Source of the DNA: Caballeronia sordidicola
Lineage (GTDB): Bacteria; Pseudomonadota; Gammaproteobacteria; Burkholderiales; Burkholderiaceae
DNA: 64,000 bases
Assembly: GCF_000729995.1 (NCBI RefSeq)
Contig: NZ_JNFG01000201.1
Span: 62,001 to 126,000 of the forward strand
Reading direction: 5' to 3'
The position numbers were made by a program, and so were the translations under genes. The notes under the pieces were generated by a model that worked only from the letters and a program-made list of their open reading frames with translations, did no database searches and was not told the DNA's origin. Positions 60,882 through 64,000 of the stretch are shown one piece after another. The number at the start of each line of letters is the position of its first letter. Position 1 is the first letter of the stretch.

Positions 60882-61226
60882 ATGAAACGGTTCCACATTG
60901 CGCTTGCCGTTGCCAACCTCGATGTATCGATTGCCGACTACACGCAGCGTCTCGGCCAGGCACCCTCCGCAGTCGTGCCAGGTGCCTATGCCATGTGGCG
61001 AACAGACCTCCTGAACTTCTCGATCAATGAAAACCCGGACCCGGCGCAAGCCGGATTGCTTGGGCACATTGGCTTTGAAGACGATTCAGCCGCTGGTTTT
61101 GCGAAGACGCGAGATGTGAACGGCATCGAGTGGGAGCAGTTCTCGCCTGCGGAGCAGGATCGGCGGATCGAAGAGACCTATGGCAATGCTTATGGCACTG
61201 TGATCCGCCAGGCCCCTCCGGCATAA
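60882..61226 (+). CDS. VOC-superfamily (glyoxalase-like) protein
   Basis: A 114-aa single beta-alpha-beta-beta-beta domain protein: KRFHIALAVANLDVSIADYTQRLG and LNFSINENPDPAQAGLLGHIGFE are typical VOC strands, with His/Glu residues that could bind a metal. VOC proteins include glyoxalases, dioxygenases and resistance proteins; the type cannot be told here. The ATG at 60882 is set by the start of the fold. Confidence 0.75.
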   Translation: MKRFHIALAVANLDVSIADYTQRLGQAPSAVVPGAYAMWRTDLLNFSINENPDPAQAGLLGHIGFEDDSAAGFAKTRDVNGIEWEQFSPAEQDRRIEETYGNAYGTVIRQAPPA

Positions 61227-61234
61227 CACTGTTT

Positions 61235-61999
61235 TTACGTGCGCGTGATCGACGCGCCGCCGTCCACGAGCGACGCCGTGCCGGTGACGAACGAGGAGTC
61301 ATCGGAGGCGAGATAAAGCACCGAGCGCGCGAGTTCTTCCGGCGTTGCAACGCGCTTTAACGCGTGCAGGTTGGTGATGAAGGTTTGCGATTCGGCGGTG
61401 TCGTTCATGTCCCGGTACATCGGGGTATCGACGGCGCCGGGCAGCACGGCGTTCACGCGGATACCCTGTGCGCCGTATTCGGCCGCCAGCGCCTGCGTGA
61501 GGCCGATCAGGCCGGCCTTGCTCGCCGCATACGAAGCCGTGCCGGGAAACGCAAACGAATAGCCCACGAACGTCGATGTAAAGATGATCGACCCGCCGCC
61601 GTGTTCGAGCATGGCGGGAATCTGGTGCTTCGCGCCGAGGAAGGCGCTGGTCAGGTTGATGGCGAGCGCGTTGTTGAACCCCTCCACCGAAACGGATGTG
61701 GTCGGTCCCATTTCGCCTAGCGTGCCGGCATTGTTATAAGCAACGTCGAGCCGGCCGAATTTTTCGATCGCCAGCGCGACGACTGCCTTTGCATACTCTT
61801 CCGTTTGCACGTCGCCCGCGAGATAAACGGCTTCGCCGCCGTCTGCCTTGATCTCTGCCACCAGCGTTTCCAGTTCGGCCGCGCGCCGGGCGGCAACGAC
61901 CACCTTGGCGCCTTCGGCGGCAAACAATTTGGCCGTGGCGCGGCCGATACCGGCGCTCGCACCCGTGACGATGGCAACCTTTCCTGTCAGTCGATTCAT
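61235..61999 (-). CDS. Classical short-chain dehydrogenase/reductase
   Basis: A 254-aa NAD(P)-dependent SDR: cofactor motif TGASAGIGRA at 12-21, NNAG near 90-93, catalytic Ser in TSTFVG near 140-146 and Tyr-x-x-x-Lys in SYAASKAGLI. GGAGAAACATC is a good ribosome site. The 175-bp gap upstream separates it from a divergent LysR gene, which likely regulated it. Substrate unknown. Confidence 0.9.
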   Translation of the reverse strand: MNRLTGKVAIVTGASAGIGRATAKLFAAEGAKVVVAARRAAELETLVAEIKADGGEAVYLAGDVQTEEYAKAVVALAIEKFGRLDVAYNNAGTLGEMGPTTSVSVEGFNNALAINLTSAFLGAKHQIPAMLEHGGGSIIFTSTFVGYSFAFPGTASYAASKAGLIGLTQALAAEYGAQGIRVNAVLPGAVDTPMYRDMNDTAESQTFITNLHALKRVATPEELARSVLYLASDDSSFVTGTASLVDGGASITRT

Positions 62000-62173
62000 G
62001 ATGTTTCTCCGTTCTGTTCAGCTTGGCCGGCGCCCGATGCCCCGGTCCATGTGACGCACTGTAAGCGTAGCGGGAGCTTGCGAACAGGCACGGAAAATGG
62101 TCTTATCGTTCAGCTTTTGTGAATCTTGAATCGGAGTCACGCCTAATCGCTCAACCCGCACCGGAGACGTTCA

Positions 62174-63081
62174 ATGGACCGCTTGCGCGCTTATGAGGTC
62201 TTCGTAGCCGTGGTCAAGCGCGGCAGCTTTACACGCGCCGCCGATGCGCTCGATACCTCGCCGGCTAACGTGACGCGTTATATCGTTGAGCTGGAGGGGC
62301 ATCTGGGAACGCGGCTATTGAACCGGACGTCGCGCAGGTTGTCGCTGACATCGGGCGGCGGGCGCTTTACGAGCGCTGCGTGGCCATACTCGATGACGTC
62401 GCCGAGACGGAGGGGTTGGTATCGTCGTCTACCGCCGAGCCGCGAGGGCGGTTGCGCATTAACGCGCCAGTCAGCTTTGGCGTGTTGCAGCTTGCGCCGC
62501 TATGGCCGGAGTTTATGCGGCGGTATCCCGAGGTGGAGCTGGATGTATCGCTGATCGACCGGGTGGTGGATATTGTCGATGAAGGCGTTGACCTTGCCAT
62601 TCGCATTTCGCGCGCGGGGTCGATGGGCAATGCAGCGCGCAAGCTCGCCGCGTCGCGTAATGTGCTGTGCGCGTCGCCAACGTATCTGGCGGGACTGCGC
62701 TTGCCGGAGCGGCCTGCGGATCTGGGCGAGCATCGCTGTATTGGTTATACGTATGCCGCGAGCGGTGACGAATGGCAGTTTCTTGACGCCGATGAAAAGC
62801 CGCACGGCGTTCGGGTGAATTGTCACATGCATACGAACAACGGCGATACGGCGCGCTCGGCGGCGCTTGCCGGACTGGGGGTGATCTGGCAGCCAACATT
62901 CATTGTTGGCGATGATCTGCGGGCAGGGAGGTTGGTGGCGCTGATGCCGGCCTTCCATATGGCGGATATCGACGTACTCGCGATGTATCCAAGCCGGAGG
63001 CATTTAAGCTCGCGCGTGAGGGTCATGATCGATTATCTTGTCGAGGTCTTGGGAGGCGTGGCGCCGTGGGATAGAAGCTGA
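62174..63081 (+). pseudogene. LysR-family regulator with a frameshift
   Basis: The N-terminal DNA-binding domain reads in one frame (MDRLRAYEVFVAVVKRGSFT, then LLNRTSRRLSLTSG), and the rest of the effector domain reads in another from about 62380 (VAILDDVAETE, then RLRINAPVSFGVLQLAP to the normal C-terminus). The break falls in the GC run GGGCGGCGGGCGC at about 62353-62365; one missing base explains it. Corrected length is about 302 aa, normal for LysR. It is divergent from the SDR gene. Either a true recent pseudogene or a sequencing error at a GC-rich site. Confidence 0.8.
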
Positions 63082-63142
63082 AACCCCTTCGGAACCTGTA
63101 AACTCCGTTCAAACACAACATCCCTTCCAGGAGATAACCCGC

Positions 63143-63940
63143 ATGCAATCCCCGTGGCGCACCATGGACCGCGCGACCCTCGACGCAGCCTATAGCAACG
63201 GCGATCCCCCCGCCGACTTCAAGACCCGCAGCGCGGCCTTCTACGCAGCGCATGCCGGTGAACTCGACGTCAGGTACGGCCCCGCGCCCCGCGAGCGTTT
63301 CGACTTCTTCCCGGCATCGAGCGACAAACAATCTTCCGCGCCAACTTTCGTTTTTGTTCACGGCGGTTACTGGCAAAGCTGCGATAAAGAGCTCTGCGCT
63401 TTCGTCGCACTTGGACCGCTTGCCCGCGGCATGAACGTGGTCATAGCGGAATACACGCTGGCGCCCACGGCGTCGATGACGCAAATTGTGAGCGAGATCG
63501 GACGGCTACTCGACTTCCTCGTCGAGCAAGGCCATACAACGCTCATACTGGGTGGCCATTCCGCGGGCGGTCATCTGACCGCGATGCATCGTGCTCATCC
63601 GGCGGTCAAATACGCGCTGCCTGTCAGCGGCCTCTTCGATCTCGAACCCATCAGCGCAGGCCGGCTGAACGACAAGCTCGGGTTATCGGCGGAAGAAATC
63701 ACGCGCTTCAGTCCAATGCGGCACGTGGCTCAAGGTGCACCGATGGTCGTCAGCGTCGGCGACGCGGAGCGGCCCGAACTCATTCGCCATTCGCGTGACT
63801 ATGCACACGCGTGCGTTGACGCGGGTGAGCACGTGTCTTATTTGCCGCTACCGGGCGCAGACCATTTTTCCATTCTCTACGACCTCGCCAACCCCGATGG
63901 TTTGCAACTCAGGGCGCTGGCGCAGTTGATGCAGGGTTGA
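63143..63940 (+). CDS. Alpha/beta hydrolase, kynurenine formamidase/esterase-like
   Basis: A 265-aa hydrolase: oxyanion motif HGGYWQ near 72-77, nucleophile elbow GHSAGG near 137-142 and the C-terminal catalytic region GADHFSIL. HGGYW plus GHSAGG is common to arylformamidases and HSL-type esterases. CCAGGAGATAACCCGC precedes the ATG at 63143. Upstream in-frame sequence overlaps the LysR pseudogene and has no homology. Natural substrate unknown. Confidence 0.85.
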   Translation: MQSPWRTMDRATLDAAYSNGDPPADFKTRSAAFYAAHAGELDVRYGPAPRERFDFFPASSDKQSSAPTFVFVHGGYWQSCDKELCAFVALGPLARGMNVVIAEYTLAPTASMTQIVSEIGRLLDFLVEQGHTTLILGGHSAGGHLTAMHRAHPAVKYALPVSGLFDLEPISAGRLNDKLGLSAEEITRFSPMRHVAQGAPMVVSVGDAERPELIRHSRDYAHACVDAGEHVSYLPLPGADHFSILYDLANPDGLQLRALAQLMQG

Positions 63941-64000
63941 AAGTACTTCGCAACCCTTATCAAATGAAGCGGCTATCGTCCTCGAAATGAGGTCACATGG

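Overview
The window comes from the chromosome of a GC-rich betaproteobacterium. The mix of genes (many ABC importers, a GarD-type sugar-diacid dehydratase, a NodT-family RND efflux operon, an OprB-like porin, a split chromate transporter and short acidic Burkholderia-type proteins) points to Burkholderiaceae, most likely Paraburkholderia or Caballeronia. This is judged from gene content and codon use, not from a database match. No rRNA, tRNA, CRISPR array, prophage or intact insertion sequence was seen.

Layout. 1-5.3 kb (minus): a PotABCD-like ABC importer followed by galactarate dehydratase (garD, cut by the window edge). 5.7-14.0 kb (minus): an RND efflux operon followed by an OmpR-type regulator and a CusS-like sensor kinase. 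14.4-19.5 kb: a LysR regulator divergent from an argininosuccinate lyase paralogue, which is fused by overlap to a polar amino-acid ABC importer. 19.5-22.8 kb (minus): two orphan periplasmic binding proteins separated by two inverted copies of a dispersed repeat. 23.3-31.4 kb: a perfect Fur box followed by a six-gene iron operon (porin, secreted beta-propeller, Tat-exported Dyp peroxidase, FbpABC-like importer). 31.4-33.9 kb: MarR regulator, short-chain dehydrogenase and thiolase, with the same 12-bp palindrome in front of the first two. 34.3-35.5 kb: a small secreted protein, a third repeat copy, a long palindrome and possible IS debris. 35.5-38.7 kb: Tat-exported MsrB, a DipZ-like thiol-disulfide transducer and a methyltransferase. 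38.8-44.5 kb: LacI regulator, RbsABC-type sugar importer and a sugar isomerase. 44.6-46.3 kb (minus): an overlapping two-gene DUF4365 nuclease-like module of unknown function, the best candidate for an undescribed system. 46.5-55.3 kb: gnd, a GIY-YIG-like protein, panE-like reductase, split chromate transporter, thioredoxin-like protein and a hyi / semialdehyde dehydrogenase / SMP-30 sugar-acid operon. 55.3-64 kb: small enzymes and hypotheticals, cysE, folE, an SDR divergent from a frameshifted LysR gene, and an alpha/beta hydrolase.

How the parts fit. Much of the window is scavenging and catabolism: sugar diacids (GarD, and possibly the 2-oxoglutarate semialdehyde dehydrogenase and lactonase at 52-55 kb), an amino-acid-like substrate split by the ArgH paralogue, iron, and a ribose-type sugar. 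The remainder covers efflux, periplasmic oxidative repair and housekeeping. The main regulatory finds are the Fur box, the MarR operator sitting inside a consensus promoter, the LacI operator and several clear terminators.
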